A program made the position numbers and the translations under genes. Under the pieces are notes generated by a model. It made no database searches. It had not been told where the DNA came from and was given only the letters and a program-made list of their open reading frames with translations. Below, piece by piece: positions 18,043 to 26,334 of a stretch of 64,000 nt of DNA. This DNA comes from Brachyspira sp. SAP_772. Lineage in GTDB: Bacteria > Spirochaetota > Brachyspiria > Brachyspirales > Brachyspiraceae. The stretch covers positions 941,254 to 1,005,253 of the forward strand of contig NZ_VYIX01000001.1 of assembly GCF_009755885.1 (NCBI RefSeq), written 5' to 3'. Each line of letters opens with the position of its first letter. Position 1 is the stretch's first letter.

Positions 18043-19866
18043 ATGTGCGGAATAGTTGGATATGTAGGAAATAATGATAATGCAATTGATATACTCTTAG
18101 AAGGACTTACATCTTTGGAGTATAGAGGATACGACTCTGCTGGAATATCTGTTGTTAATTCAAACAATAAAATAATCACTTATAAAGCAGAAGGCAAACT
18201 TGATAATTTAAAAAATCTTATTCAAGATAATATACCATCAAATATAGGCATAGGGCACACTAGATGGGCAACACATGGAGCGCCTTCAGATATTAATGCT
18301 CACCCACATTTTACAGAAAGACTTTCTCTTGTTCATAATGGTATTATAGAAAATTATAAAGATATAAAAAAAGATTTAATAAATAGGGGTTATAAATTTC
18401 TTTCTGAAACAGATACAGAAGCAGCAGCAAATTTAATAGATTCATTATATGAAGGAGACCCTTTAACTGCTATAAAAAAGGCGGTTAACATAATAGAAGG
18501 TTCTTATGCTTTTGCAATTATATTTAAAGATGATGTTAATAAAGTATATGCCGTAAGAAAATCAGCACCATTAATAGCTGCTTTAGGGGATAATGAAAAC
18601 TTTTTAGCTTCCGATGTACCTGCAATATTAAAATATACTAATAAATATGTATTGATAGAAGAAAACAATATTGCTGTTTTAGAAAAAAATAAAATAACTA
18701 TATATGATGAGAACCTAAAAGAAACTGATTACAAAATACTTGAAGCTAATTGGACTGTAGAACAGGCAGAGAAATGCGGATATGATCATTTTATGTTAAA
18801 AGAAATTAATGAGCAGCCTAAAGCACTACTTGATACTATAGAGCCTAGAATAGTCCATGGTATTCCAGATTTTGAAAGAGATGGGATCACTGATAAAGAG
18901 TTTTGGAAGTTTTTTGATAGGGTTTATATAGTGGGATGCGGTACAGCTATGCATGCCGCCATGATAGGAAAAAGACTTATAGAAGATAATTGCAGAATAC
19001 CTGTAGAATGTGAAATAGCTTCTGAGTTTAGATATAAAAACCCTATACTTACAGAAAAAACTTTATCAATATTTATATCACAATCGGGGGAAACTGCTGA
19101 CACTTTAGCAGCTTTAAATTTAGTTAAAAAGCAAGGATATAAAACTTTAGCAATAGTAAATGTTAATGGTTCATCTATTGCGAGAAATGCTGATTATGTT
19201 ATATATACTTATGCTGGTCCTGAAATATCTGTAGCTTCAACAAAGGCTTATTCTGTACAGATGGCTATGATGTATTTGATAACTTTTAAAATAATATTAG
19301 AGAGAAAAATAAAAGACAATGATTATATAAAAATATTAATAAAAAATTTAATAAACACTATAAACTCTATAGAAGATGTACTTAATATGAGCGACACAAT
19401 AAAAGATTTATGCATTGATTATAAAGAAGCAAATAGTATATTTTTTATGGGCAGAGATTTGGATTATTATCAGGTTATGGAAGGAGCTTTAAAAATGAAA
19501 GAGATTAGCTATATTCACTGCGAGGCATATGCAGGAGGCGAGCTTAAGCATGGTGCCATATCTCTTATTACTGATAATGCTCCTGTTGTGGCATTAGCTA
19601 TACAAGAAAAGATACTAAGCAAAATGATAAGCAACACCAAAGAAGTGATATCAAGAGGTGCTAATGTACTTCTCTTTGCTAAGGAAGGTGTTGATATAGA
19701 TAAAGATGCATACAAAAAAATATTATATCTTCCTAAAGTTGAAGACATGTTTATGCCTATAGTTTCAATAGTGGCATTACAATTATTGGCTTATCATACT
19801 GCTGTTATAAGGGGCTGCGATGTTGATAAGCCTAGAAATTTGGCTAAAAGCGTTACCGTTGAATAA
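18043..19866 (+). CDS. glmS: Glutamine-fructose-6-phosphate aminotransferase (isomerising)
   Basis: GlmS makes glucosamine-6-phosphate from fructose-6-phosphate and glutamine, the first step to UDP-GlcNAc for peptidoglycan and glycolipids. The 607-residue protein begins MCGIVGYVGN, with Cys2 as the glutaminase nucleophile exposed after Met removal. It has the glutaminase motifs GHTRWATHG and HNGIIENY. Two SIS sugar-isomerase domains follow, with GCGTAMHAAM, SQSGETADT and STKAYSVQM. The C-terminal KPRNLAKSVTVE is the invariant tail that closes the active site. An AAAGGA ribosome site is present. Confidence 0.97.
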   Translation: MCGIVGYVGNNDNAIDILLEGLTSLEYRGYDSAGISVVNSNNKIITYKAEGKLDNLKNLIQDNIPSNIGIGHTRWATHGAPSDINAHPHFTERLSLVHNGIIENYKDIKKDLINRGYKFLSETDTEAAANLIDSLYEGDPLTAIKKAVNIIEGSYAFAIIFKDDVNKVYAVRKSAPLIAALGDNENFLASDVPAILKYTNKYVLIEENNIAVLEKNKITIYDENLKETDYKILEANWTVEQAEKCGYDHFMLKEINEQPKALLDTIEPRIVHGIPDFERDGITDKEFWKFFDRVYIVGCGTAMHAAMIGKRLIEDNCRIPVECEIASEFRYKNPILTEKTLSIFISQSGETADTLAALNLVKKQGYKTLAIVNVNGSSIARNADYVIYTYAGPEISVASTKAYSVQMAMMYLITFKIILERKIKDNDYIKILIKNLINTINSIEDVLNMSDTIKDLCIDYKEANSIFFMGRDLDYYQVMEGALKMKEISYIHCEAYAGGELKHGAISLITDNAPVVALAIQEKILSKMISNTKEVISRGANVLLFAKEGVDIDKDAYKKILYLPKVEDMFMPIVSIVALQLLAYHTAVIRGCDVDKPRNLAKSVTVE

Positions 19867-19890
19867 TATAAATAAAGTGTTATTTAATAA

Positions 19891-19919
19891 TTGACTTTTT
19901 TGTGTAATAATGTTATTAT
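19891..19919 (+). promoter_or_regulatory. rpsB-tsf promoter
   Basis: TTGACT (19891-19896), a 17-base spacer and TATTAT (19914-19919), with TG one base before the -10 (extended -10). It is followed by an unusually long leader of about 200 bases to rpsB. Confidence 0.65.
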
Positions 19920-20084
19920 GTTAAACAAGCCGATTTAATTGGTAAACTTTTCCATAATAGCAAAATGTTCTTTAAAGATATTTTTTAATAAATTATCTTA
20001 AAAAAAGACATTGTTACTTAAATATTAGTAATCAAAGCATTATGATTTTTTTAATATAGTAATAGTTTAGAAATTTATGGATAT

Positions 20085-20106
20085 AGGGTGCCTTAATCGG
20101 TACTCT
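20085..20106 (+). promoter_or_regulatory. Hairpin in the rpsB leader
   Basis: AGGGTGCC (20085-20092) can pair over all eight positions with GGTACTCT (20099-20106), allowing two G-U pairs, leaving a six-base loop. It ends 12 bases before the AAAGGA ribosome site. Given the 200-base leader, this may be part of an autoregulatory site for ribosomal protein S2; that is inference, and no known leader motif was matched. Confidence 0.4.
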
Positions 20107-20129
20107 ATTTTATTTTAAAGGATATGCTT

Positions 20130-20945
20130 ATGTCATTACCAGCTATGAAAGACCTCTTAGAGGCAGGCGTTCATTTCGGACATCAAACTAGAAAATGGAA
20201 CCCTAAAATGAAACCTTTTATTTTTCAGGAGAGAAATGATATACACATCATTGACCTAATGAAAACTTTAACTTATGTAAAAAAAGCTTATGATGCTGTT
20301 AAAGAAATGTCAAGAAACGGCGGAAATATACTTTTTGTAGGTACTAAAAAACAAGCTTCACAAAGTATAAAAGAAGCTGCTGAAAAATGCGATATGTATT
20401 ATGTTAATAATCGTTGGTTGGGTGGTATGCTTACTAACTTCGCTACTATCAAAAGAAGTATCGCTAGACTTAAAAGAATAGAAAAAGAAGAAGTTGATGG
20501 TACTTTTGATAAATTACCTAAAAAAGAAGTAATACTCCTTCTTAAAGAAAAAGACAAATTAGAAAAGAACTTTGCAGGTATCAAAGATATGGAAAACTTA
20601 CCGGATATGATATTTGTAATAGACCCTATGCAAGAGCATATTGCTGTAAGCGAAGCTAGAAAATTAGGAATACCTGTAGTTGCTGTAGTAGATACTAACT
20701 GTAACCCAGAGCTTATAGATTATCCTATACCGGGCAACGATGATGCTATTAGAGCTATAAGCTTATTTGCTGGAGTTATATCTTCTGCTATTATAGACGG
20801 ACAGAATGAGGCTGGAAAAGAAACTTTAGCTAAACATGAATCTACTGGTGAGATTGCTGAAGAGGTTTATGACAATAGTGCTACTGAAGCTGCTGAAGCT
20901 ATTGCTGAACAGTATGGTGTTTCTGACCAAGACGACCAAGATTAA
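20130..20945 (+). CDS. rpsB: 30S ribosomal protein S2
   Basis: S2 binds the 30S subunit near the platform and is needed for S1 binding. The 271-residue protein starts [25 protein letters not shown], with the GVHFGHQ signature, and contains [15 protein letters not shown] and the [29 protein letters not shown] segment. The tail is acidic and alanine/glutamate-rich. The in-frame ATG at 20124 directly abuts AAAGGAT, so the ATG at 20130 is the better start. tsf follows after 35 bases, the usual rpsB-tsf pair. Confidence 0.96.
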   Translation: MSLPAMKDLLEAGVHFGHQTRKWNPKMKPFIFQERNDIHIIDLMKTLTYVKKAYDAVKEMSRNGGNILFVGTKKQASQSIKEAAEKCDMYYVNNRWLGGMLTNFATIKRSIARLKRIEKEEVDGTFDKLPKKEVILLLKEKDKLEKNFAGIKDMENLPDMIFVIDPMQEHIAVSEARKLGIPVVAVVDTNCNPELIDYPIPGNDDAIRAISLFAGVISSAIIDGQNEAGKETLAKHESTGEIAEEVYDNSATEAAEAIAEQYGVSDQDDQD

Positions 20946-20980
20946 TAAAAAATAAAAAAATTAAACTAAAGGATAAAAAA

Positions 20981-21835
20981 ATGGCAAATATTAGTATGGA
21001 CACTATTAAGGAGCTTAGAGAGCGTACTGGTATAGGTATTATGGAATGTAAAAAAGCTCTTCAAGAAGCTGATGGTGATATGGATAAGGCTATTCGCCTA
21101 TTAAAAGAAAAAGGTACAGCTGTTGCTGCTAAAAAAAGCGAACGTACAGTTAAAGAAGGTTCTATAGGTTTTTGTGTTAATGATGATAAAAGCCAAATTG
21201 CTTGTATAGAACTTCAATGTGAAACTGACTTCGTTGCTAAAAATGAATTATTTATTAATTTAGCTAAAAGCATTGCTAAAACTGCTATGACAGTTGATAA
21301 TGCTAGTGTTGATACTCTTCTAAACACTAAAGGTGAGAATGGTGAAACTATTCAAGCTATGATAAACGAAGGTATGCAGAAATGGGGAGAGAAAACTGTA
21401 CTTGCAGAAGTAAAAGTTATGAAGACTGATGGTTTCTTTGGAAGCTATGTTCACTTCAATAATAAACTTGTTACTATTGTTGAGTTTGATGTTAAGCCTA
21501 AAGGAAAATGCTTAGAGATTGCAAATCAAATAGCTATGCATGTTGCTAGTGAAAAACCTTTAGCTTTAAACAGAGAGGGAATTGACCCTAATGCTGTTAA
21601 TGAGCAAAAAGAAATATTTGAAAAACAAGTAAGAGATGCTGGCAAACCAGAAAACATGGTAGCAAAAATAGTTGAAGGTAAAATGAACTCTTGGTATTCT
21701 GAAAGCGTTCTTATAGACCAAAAATTATTTACAGATAATAAAATATCTATCAAAAGTTTAATAGATGAAATATCTAAAGAAGCTGGTGCTACAGCAACTA
21801 TCAAAAACTTTGCTATAATTTCGCTTGGTGTTTGA
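20981..21835 (+). CDS. tsf: Elongation factor Ts
   Basis: EF-Ts exchanges GDP for GTP on EF-Tu. The 284-residue protein has the N-terminal UBA-like domain with IKELRERTGIGIMECKKALQEADGDMDKAI and the QCETDFVAKNELF signature of the core. The length is normal. It ends at a strong terminator, so the rpsB-tsf transcript stops here. AAAGGA precedes the ATG. Confidence 0.97.
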   Translation: MANISMDTIKELRERTGIGIMECKKALQEADGDMDKAIRLLKEKGTAVAAKKSERTVKEGSIGFCVNDDKSQIACIELQCETDFVAKNELFINLAKSIAKTAMTVDNASVDTLLNTKGENGETIQAMINEGMQKWGEKTVLAEVKVMKTDGFFGSYVHFNNKLVTIVEFDVKPKGKCLEIANQIAMHVASEKPLALNREGIDPNAVNEQKEIFEKQVRDAGKPENMVAKIVEGKMNSWYSESVLIDQKLFTDNKISIKSLIDEISKEAGATATIKNFAIISLGV

Positions 21836-21852
21836 TATTAATTAAGACAAGT

Positions 21853-21886
21853 AAAAAAAGAGGCTTTATATTAAGCCTCTTTTTTT
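21853..21886 (+). terminator. Terminator of the rpsB-tsf operon
   Basis: A stem AGAGGCTT (21859-21866) pairs with AAGCCTCT (21873-21880) around a six-base loop, extended by flanking A/T pairs and ending in a run of seven T. Confidence 0.9.
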
Positions 21887-21894
21887 ATGCCTAT

Positions 21895-22048
21895 GGTATT
21901 GGTATAAAAGAACTGCATTCTTATTATAAATTTTATAATTTAATTGTACATTAAAAGGCACTCCCCCGCACGACTAAGAAGTTATAATTAAAGCATAACA
22001 TTACCGTGCGGCAAGGTGGTACAGCTCGTATGCGGGAAAAAGTTGATA
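21895..22048. repeat. Intergenic repeat, copy B (long-module type)
   Basis: It begins GGTATTGGTATAAAAG and AACTGCATT, then holds a module shared almost base for base with copy D. That module has an AT-rich stretch, GGCACTCCCCCGCACG, a 30-base spacer with GTTATAATTAAAGC, then CCGTGCGGCAAGG, GTACAGCTCGTA and GCGGGAAAAAG. CCGCACG and CGTGCGG form a long-range stem. It fills the gap between the convergent tsf and cysE genes. Confidence 0.85.
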
Positions 22049-22071
22049 ATACATTTATAAAATATACAAAT

Positions 22072-22782
22072 CTACAAAGTAATTTTTTTGTTTTCTTCAA
22101 CCGATTCTAAAACTATACAATTAGCACCAATAATAGAATTTTTACCTATTACAGTGTCTCCTCCAAATATAGAAGCATTGGCATATATTGTAACATAATC
22201 ACAAACTGTAGGGTGTCTTTTCTTGCCTTCCAAACTTCTTCCATTAGTTAATGATAATGCTCCCAAAGTAACTCCCTGATATATTTTTACATGATGACCT
22301 ATAAGTGTAGTTTCTCCTATAACTATTCCTGTACCATGATCTATAAAGAAATAATCGCCTATATTTGCCCCCGGGTGAATATCTATTCCTGTTTTTGAAT
22401 GTGCAAATTCAGATATAGTTCTTGCAATTAAATACTCTCTTTGATTATAAAATATATGTGCTATTCTATAATGAAAAATTGCTCTAAAACCGGGATATGT
22501 TAATACTATTTCATCATAAGATTTTGAAGCAGGGTCAGATTGATAAAAAAACTCTAAATCTTTTTCAAGGCTTAATGTAATCTCTTTAAGCTTTTCTATA
22601 AAATCTAATAATAGAGAATTATTACTTACTATTTTTTTGTAAAGTTCAATTATATTTTTTTCTACAATATTTTTATTAGGAGTCTCTCTAAAAAAATTAG
22701 GAAAAACATAGTCTCTTATAAGTTTTACAATTTCTTTTATATCATTTTGATTAGGAAGTTCTTTAAAAGTTTTTAGTTTCAT
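22072..22782 (-). CDS. cysE: Serine O-acetyltransferase (EpsC type, short C-terminus)
   Basis: CysE makes O-acetylserine from serine and acetyl-CoA for cysteine synthesis. The 236-residue protein has the N-terminal helical SAT domain and the left-handed hexapeptide repeat domain. HSKTGIDIHPGANIG and FIDHGTGIVIGETTLIG contain the catalytic histidine region. The chain stops right after IGANCIVLESVEENKKITL, before the usual VVGIPA-type closing strand and flexible tail. In most SATs the end of that tail (a terminal Ile) docks in the CysK active site. Repeat B begins 24 bases beyond the stop, so the gene end may have been altered there. It is ten bases downstream of cysK. Confidence 0.88.
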   Translation of the reverse strand: MKLKTFKELPNQNDIKEIVKLIRDYVFPNFFRETPNKNIVEKNIIELYKKIVSNNSLLLDFIEKLKEITLSLEKDLEFFYQSDPASKSYDEIVLTYPGFRAIFHYRIAHIFYNQREYLIARTISEFAHSKTGIDIHPGANIGDYFFIDHGTGIVIGETTLIGHHVKIYQGVTLGALSLTNGRSLEGKKRHPTVCDYVTIYANASIFGGDTVIGKNSIIGANCIVLESVEENKKITL

Positions 22783-22792
22783 AAATAATCCT

Positions 22793-23710
22793 TTAATTCC
22801 AAGAATATCTCTCTCCTGTATCAGGCAAAATACAAAGCATTTTTATTTTATTATTTAAATCATTATTTAATTGTCTTGATAAATCTATTGCTGCATAAAC
22901 ACTAGCCCCTGAAGATATACCAACATATAAACCTTCAGTAAAACATATTTCTCTTGCAGTATTAATAGCATTATCATTTGATACATCTATTATTTTTTCT
23001 ACTACATTCAAATCCAAAATTTTGGGTATAAAATTAGCTCCTATTCCCTGTATTTTATGAGGAGCCGCATATCCCTTTGTAAGAAGAGGAGAAGATTCAG
23101 GTTCAACTCCAATTACTTTAGTATTTTTATTATTATCTTTAACATATTTACCTATCCCTGTAACAGTTCCTCCAGTACCAATTCCCGCAAATATATAATC
23201 TACATCTCCCATATCTTTATATATCTCTGGTGCTGTTGTTAAATAATGTGCCATAAAATTAGATTCATTAACAAACTGACCGGGTATTACAGAATCATGT
23301 ATTTCTTTGTTTAATTGATTTGCTCTTTCAACTGTTGCATCCATTCCGCCATCAACTAATTCTAACTTTGCTCCATAATCTTTTATAAGTTTTCTTCTCT
23401 CTTCAGACATTGAAGAAGGCATAACTATTATAACATTAAGCCCTAAATAGTTCCCAATAGCTGCCATAGCAATACCTGTGTTACCAGAAGTAGGCTCTAT
23501 AATTGTAGAACCTTTTTTTATTTTACCGTCTTTAATTAAATCTAATAATATTTGTTTTACTGCTCTGTCTTTTATTGAAGCAGCAGGATTATTTTTTTCT
23601 ACTTTGCCATATAATTCTATATTTTTATTTAAATTAAATTTTTCTTCAATATTGCTTAATCTTATAATAGGAGTATTGCCTATTAAATCGAGTATATTGC
23701 TAGCTATCAT
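22793..23710 (-). CDS. cysK: Cysteine synthase A (O-acetylserine sulfhydrylase)
   Basis: This PLP enzyme joins O-acetylserine and sulfide to give cysteine. It has the SIKDRAV motif with the PLP lysine, the EPTSGNTGIAMA substrate loop and the GTGGTVTGIG phosphate-binding loop. The C-terminus is DTGERY. The frame is open to a TTG at 23722, but GGAG lies six bases before the ATG at 23710, which gives the typical MIASNILDLIGNTPIIRL start and 305 residues. Downstream by ten bases is cysE, so precursor and product enzymes are made together. Confidence 0.95.
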   Translation of the reverse strand: MIASNILDLIGNTPIIRLSNIEEKFNLNKNIELYGKVEKNNPAASIKDRAVKQILLDLIKDGKIKKGSTIIEPTSGNTGIAMAAIGNYLGLNVIIVMPSSMSEERRKLIKDYGAKLELVDGGMDATVERANQLNKEIHDSVIPGQFVNESNFMAHYLTTAPEIYKDMGDVDYIFAGIGTGGTVTGIGKYVKDNNKNTKVIGVEPESSPLLTKGYAAPHKIQGIGANFIPKILDLNVVEKIIDVSNDNAINTAREICFTEGLYVGISSGASVYAAIDLSRQLNNDLNNKIKMLCILPDTGERYSWN

Positions 23711-23798
23711 ATAAATCTCCAAAATAATATATATTTTTAATTTACGTTAATATTTTTTTAACAACAGTCATAAACTAAAATACATTTAATAATTAAAT

Positions 23799-23830
23799 AA
23801 AAAAGGAGCTCTTATTATTAAGCCCCTTTT
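23799..23830 (-). terminator. Terminator after nifS
   Basis: Read on the minus strand, AAAAGGGGCT and AGCTCCTTTTTT form a stem with one mismatch and a loop of about ten bases, followed by T-rich sequence. It separates the Fe-S operon from cysK-cysE. Confidence 0.65.
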
Positions 23831-23852
23831 CAATATATATATTCTATATTTT

Positions 23853-25019
23853 TTAATCTCTATATGGGGAAATATCTCTAAGCCTTGCTACTATCTTTTC
23901 TATAGCATCTGCTGTATACATTATTTCGTCCATAGTGTTATCTAATGATAAAGAGAATCTCGTTGAGCTATGAGCATATTCAAAAGGAACTCCCATAGCC
24001 TGTAAAACTGGAGAAGGCTCTAAAGTACCAGAAGAACATGCACTTCCGCTTGAAGTACATATACCATAACCATCAAGCAATAAAAGTATAGCTTCACCTT
24101 CTATATTTTTAAAGCTAATATTTGTAGTGTTGCTTACTCTTTTAGCCCCTTTACCATTAATTTTTACTTCTTTAATTCTTTTTAAAACTTCTTCTTCAAG
24201 TTTATCTCTCAATTTAGAAGTGTGTTCAATAAATTTAGGAAGCTCTGCCTTAACCATAGAAGCAGCCTTACCAAGACCTATTATATAAGGAACATTCTCA
24301 GTACCAGCACGGCGTCCTCTCTCTTGGTGCCCTCCTGTTTGTACTGTTCTTAATTTAGTGCCTTTTTTAATATATAAAGCACCAATACCTTTGGGAGCAT
24401 GTATTTTATGGCCTGCTATTGTAAGCATATCTATATAAGGCTCATCTTTCATAATTAAAGGCAATTTACCAGCAGCCTGCACAGCATCTACATGAAATAC
24501 TGCACCTGCATTTTTTACTATCTCACCAATCTCTTTTACAGGGAAAATTACACCTGTTTCATTGTTAGCATACATTATAGATACTATAGCAGTATTATCA
24601 TTAATAGCTTTTTTTAAATCATCTATATTAATGTTTCCATCATTGTCTACATCTAAAAGAGTAATTCTATAACCCAAACGCTCTAATGATTTACAAGTTT
24701 CTATAACAGCAGGGTGTTCTACTCTAGTAGTGATAATATGATTCTTTGTAGGGTAAGCCTCTATTGTACCCCTAATAGCCATATTATCTCCCTCACTTCC
24801 GCAAGAAACAAAACAAACCTCTATAGGGTCACATCCTAAAAAGTCAGCAACTTCTCCTCTTGCTTTTTCCATCTCTTTATGCACAGCACCTGCTGGGCTA
24901 TACATACTAGAAGGGTTATAATATTGGTCTTTGAAATATGGAAGCATTGCATCCAAAACTTCTTGATATACCCTAGTAGTGGCATTATTATCCATATATA
25001 TAATTTTATTTTCAGACAT
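23853..25019 (-). CDS. nifS: Cysteine desulfurase (NifS/IscS)
   Basis: NifS takes sulfur from cysteine as a persulfide and passes it to the scaffold NifU. The 388-residue PLP enzyme shows YMDNNATTRVY at the N-terminus, the PLP lysine in AGHKIHAPKGIGALY, and the catalytic cysteine in the loop SSGSACSSGTLEPS. It is four bases downstream of nifU, so the two are tightly coupled. The long active-site loop places it in the group I (NifS/IscS) desulfurases. Confidence 0.95.
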   Translation of the reverse strand: MSENKIIYMDNNATTRVYQEVLDAMLPYFKDQYYNPSSMYSPAGAVHKEMEKARGEVADFLGCDPIEVCFVSCGSEGDNMAIRGTIEAYPTKNHIITTRVEHPAVIETCKSLERLGYRITLLDVDNDGNINIDDLKKAINDNTAIVSIMYANNETGVIFPVKEIGEIVKNAGAVFHVDAVQAAGKLPLIMKDEPYIDMLTIAGHKIHAPKGIGALYIKKGTKLRTVQTGGHQERGRRAGTENVPYIIGLGKAASMVKAELPKFIEHTSKLRDKLEEEVLKRIKEVKINGKGAKRVSNTTNISFKNIEGEAILLLLDGYGICTSSGSACSSGTLEPSPVLQAMGVPFEYAHSSTRFSLSLDNTMDEIMYTADAIEKIVARLRDISPYRD

Positions 25020-25022
25020 AAT

Positions 25023-25856
25023 TCACACTCCTACTACTTCCAAATTTTTATCAACCAACTCTTTAATCTTAGGCTCAACAAAACCTTTTAAAGTGTTCTT
25101 AGAAGCCATACAAGAAGAACAAGCTCCCTTAAAAGATATTTTTACTATGTTGCCTTCTATATCAATTAGTTTACAGCTACCGCCGTCCATTTTAAGCATA
25201 GGGTTGATTACTGTCTCTATTGCCTCTTCTATTTTTTTAATCTTTTGTACTGTAGTGAGAGGTGCATTTTTTTGAGCTCTTTCTCTCTCAGCAAGCTCTT
25301 CATTTAAAATATCTTCTAATTTTACCTTACAAGCTCCGCATCCGCCGCCTGCTTTAGTGTAGAATGTTATCTCATCTACTGTTGTTAAATTATTTTCTCT
25401 TATAGCTCTCTTTATTTTAGTATCTGTTACACCAAAACATTTACAAATTATAGCTCCCTCATCATGCTCATCTTCTTCTACATTGATTCCTCTGTAATTA
25501 TTAATAGCCTTTTCTAATGTTTCCATTCCCATTACAGAACAATGCATCTTCTCCTCTGGAAGACCTCCAAGCTCCATTGCTATATCTTTATTTGTAATCT
25601 TTTTAGCCTCATCTAAAGTTTTACCCTTTATCATCTCAGTTAAAATACTGCTGCTTGCTATAGCAGAAGCACAGCCGAATGTTTGAAACTTAGCGTCTTC
25701 TATCACTTCAGTATCTTTATTAATTTTTAGAGTTAATTTTAATGCGTCTCCGCAAACGATACTTCCAGTCATAGCCTCAGCATCAGGATTCTCTATCTCT
25801 CCAACATTTCTTGGATTTATAAAATGATCTTTTACTTTATCTGTATATTCCCACAT
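25023..25856 (-). CDS. nifU: Fe-S cluster scaffold protein NifU, three-domain
   Basis: The 277-residue scaffold has all three NifU domains. The IscU-like domain (1-125) carries Cys35, Cys62 and Cys106. A central [2Fe-2S] BFD-like domain (about 135-185) carries Cys138, Cys140, Cys173 and Cys176. The C-terminal Nfu domain (about 205-277) carries GACSSC with Cys246 and Cys249. It assembles Fe-S clusters with sulfur from NifS, encoded next door. GGAGG precedes the ATG. A small gene upstream encodes a second copy of a BFD-like domain. Confidence 0.95.
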   Translation of the reverse strand: MWEYTDKVKDHFINPRNVGEIENPDAEAMTGSIVCGDALKLTLKINKDTEVIEDAKFQTFGCASAIASSSILTEMIKGKTLDEAKKITNKDIAMELGGLPEEKMHCSVMGMETLEKAINNYRGINVEEDEHDEGAIICKCFGVTDTKIKRAIRENNLTTVDEITFYTKAGGGCGACKVKLEDILNEELAERERAQKNAPLTTVQKIKKIEEAIETVINPMLKMDGGSCKLIDIEGNIVKISFKGACSSCMASKNTLKGFVEPKIKELVDKNLEVVGV

Positions 25857-25890
25857 AATATATTTTTACCTCCATTTAATTAATAATTAT

Positions 25891-26070
25891 TTACTTATTA
25901 ATTTCATCAAGTATTTTCTGTATAGTAGGTATACAACTACCACAGCCTGTTCCAGCTTTTGTGATGTTTGAAACCTCTTCTACAGTTTTTAATTTATTTT
26001 TCTTTATGGCGTCTCTAATTTCACTTTCCTTGACACCCATACAGAAACATATTGTTTTATCGTCAGCCAT
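25891..26070 (-). CDS. Small BFD-like [2Fe-2S] protein
   Basis: This 59-residue protein is a single bacterioferritin-associated-ferredoxin-type domain. CFCMG near residue 8 and GCGSC near residue 44 supply four cysteines for a [2Fe-2S] cluster. It aligns along its length with the central domain of NifU (CKCFG and GCGAC in the same positions, with TKAG before the second pair). It is the first gene of the bfd-nifU-nifS transcript. It may donate electrons or hold a cluster during assembly; which is not known. GGAG lies ten bases before the ATG. Confidence 0.88.
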   Translation of the reverse strand: MADDKTICFCMGVKESEIRDAIKKNKLKTVEEVSNITKAGTGCGSCIPTIQKILDEINK

Positions 26071-26147
26071 ATATTTTATTCTCCTATTTGTTTTTTTAAT
26101 TTAATGTTATAAAACAGACTATAATACTATTTGAAAAAAATAATATT

Positions 26148-26205
26148 AATATTCTATAACCCTTCATTGTTAGAATATTATAACACTTTAAAAAATAAAT
26201 ATCAA
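26148..26205 (-). promoter_or_regulatory. Promoter of the Fe-S operon overlapped by a palindrome
   Basis: On the minus strand TTGATA (26205-26200), a 17-base spacer and a perfect TATAAT (26182-26177) form the promoter. An imperfect inverted repeat spans 26148-26179: AATATTC..TAAC and GTTA-GAATATT, 8-base centre, with a two-base bulge in one arm. Its one arm overlaps the -10 box and the rest covers the transcription start, as expected for an operator. The regulator is unknown. Confidence 0.55.
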
Positions 26206-26334
26206 GTACAATAATACAATATTAATTTATTATATTTTTCACTAAACTAATAATATAACACAAATTAAACTTTACAAAAATGCTTATATGATATAGAATT
26301 ATGTTAATTATATATAACTTTTATGGATAAACTT

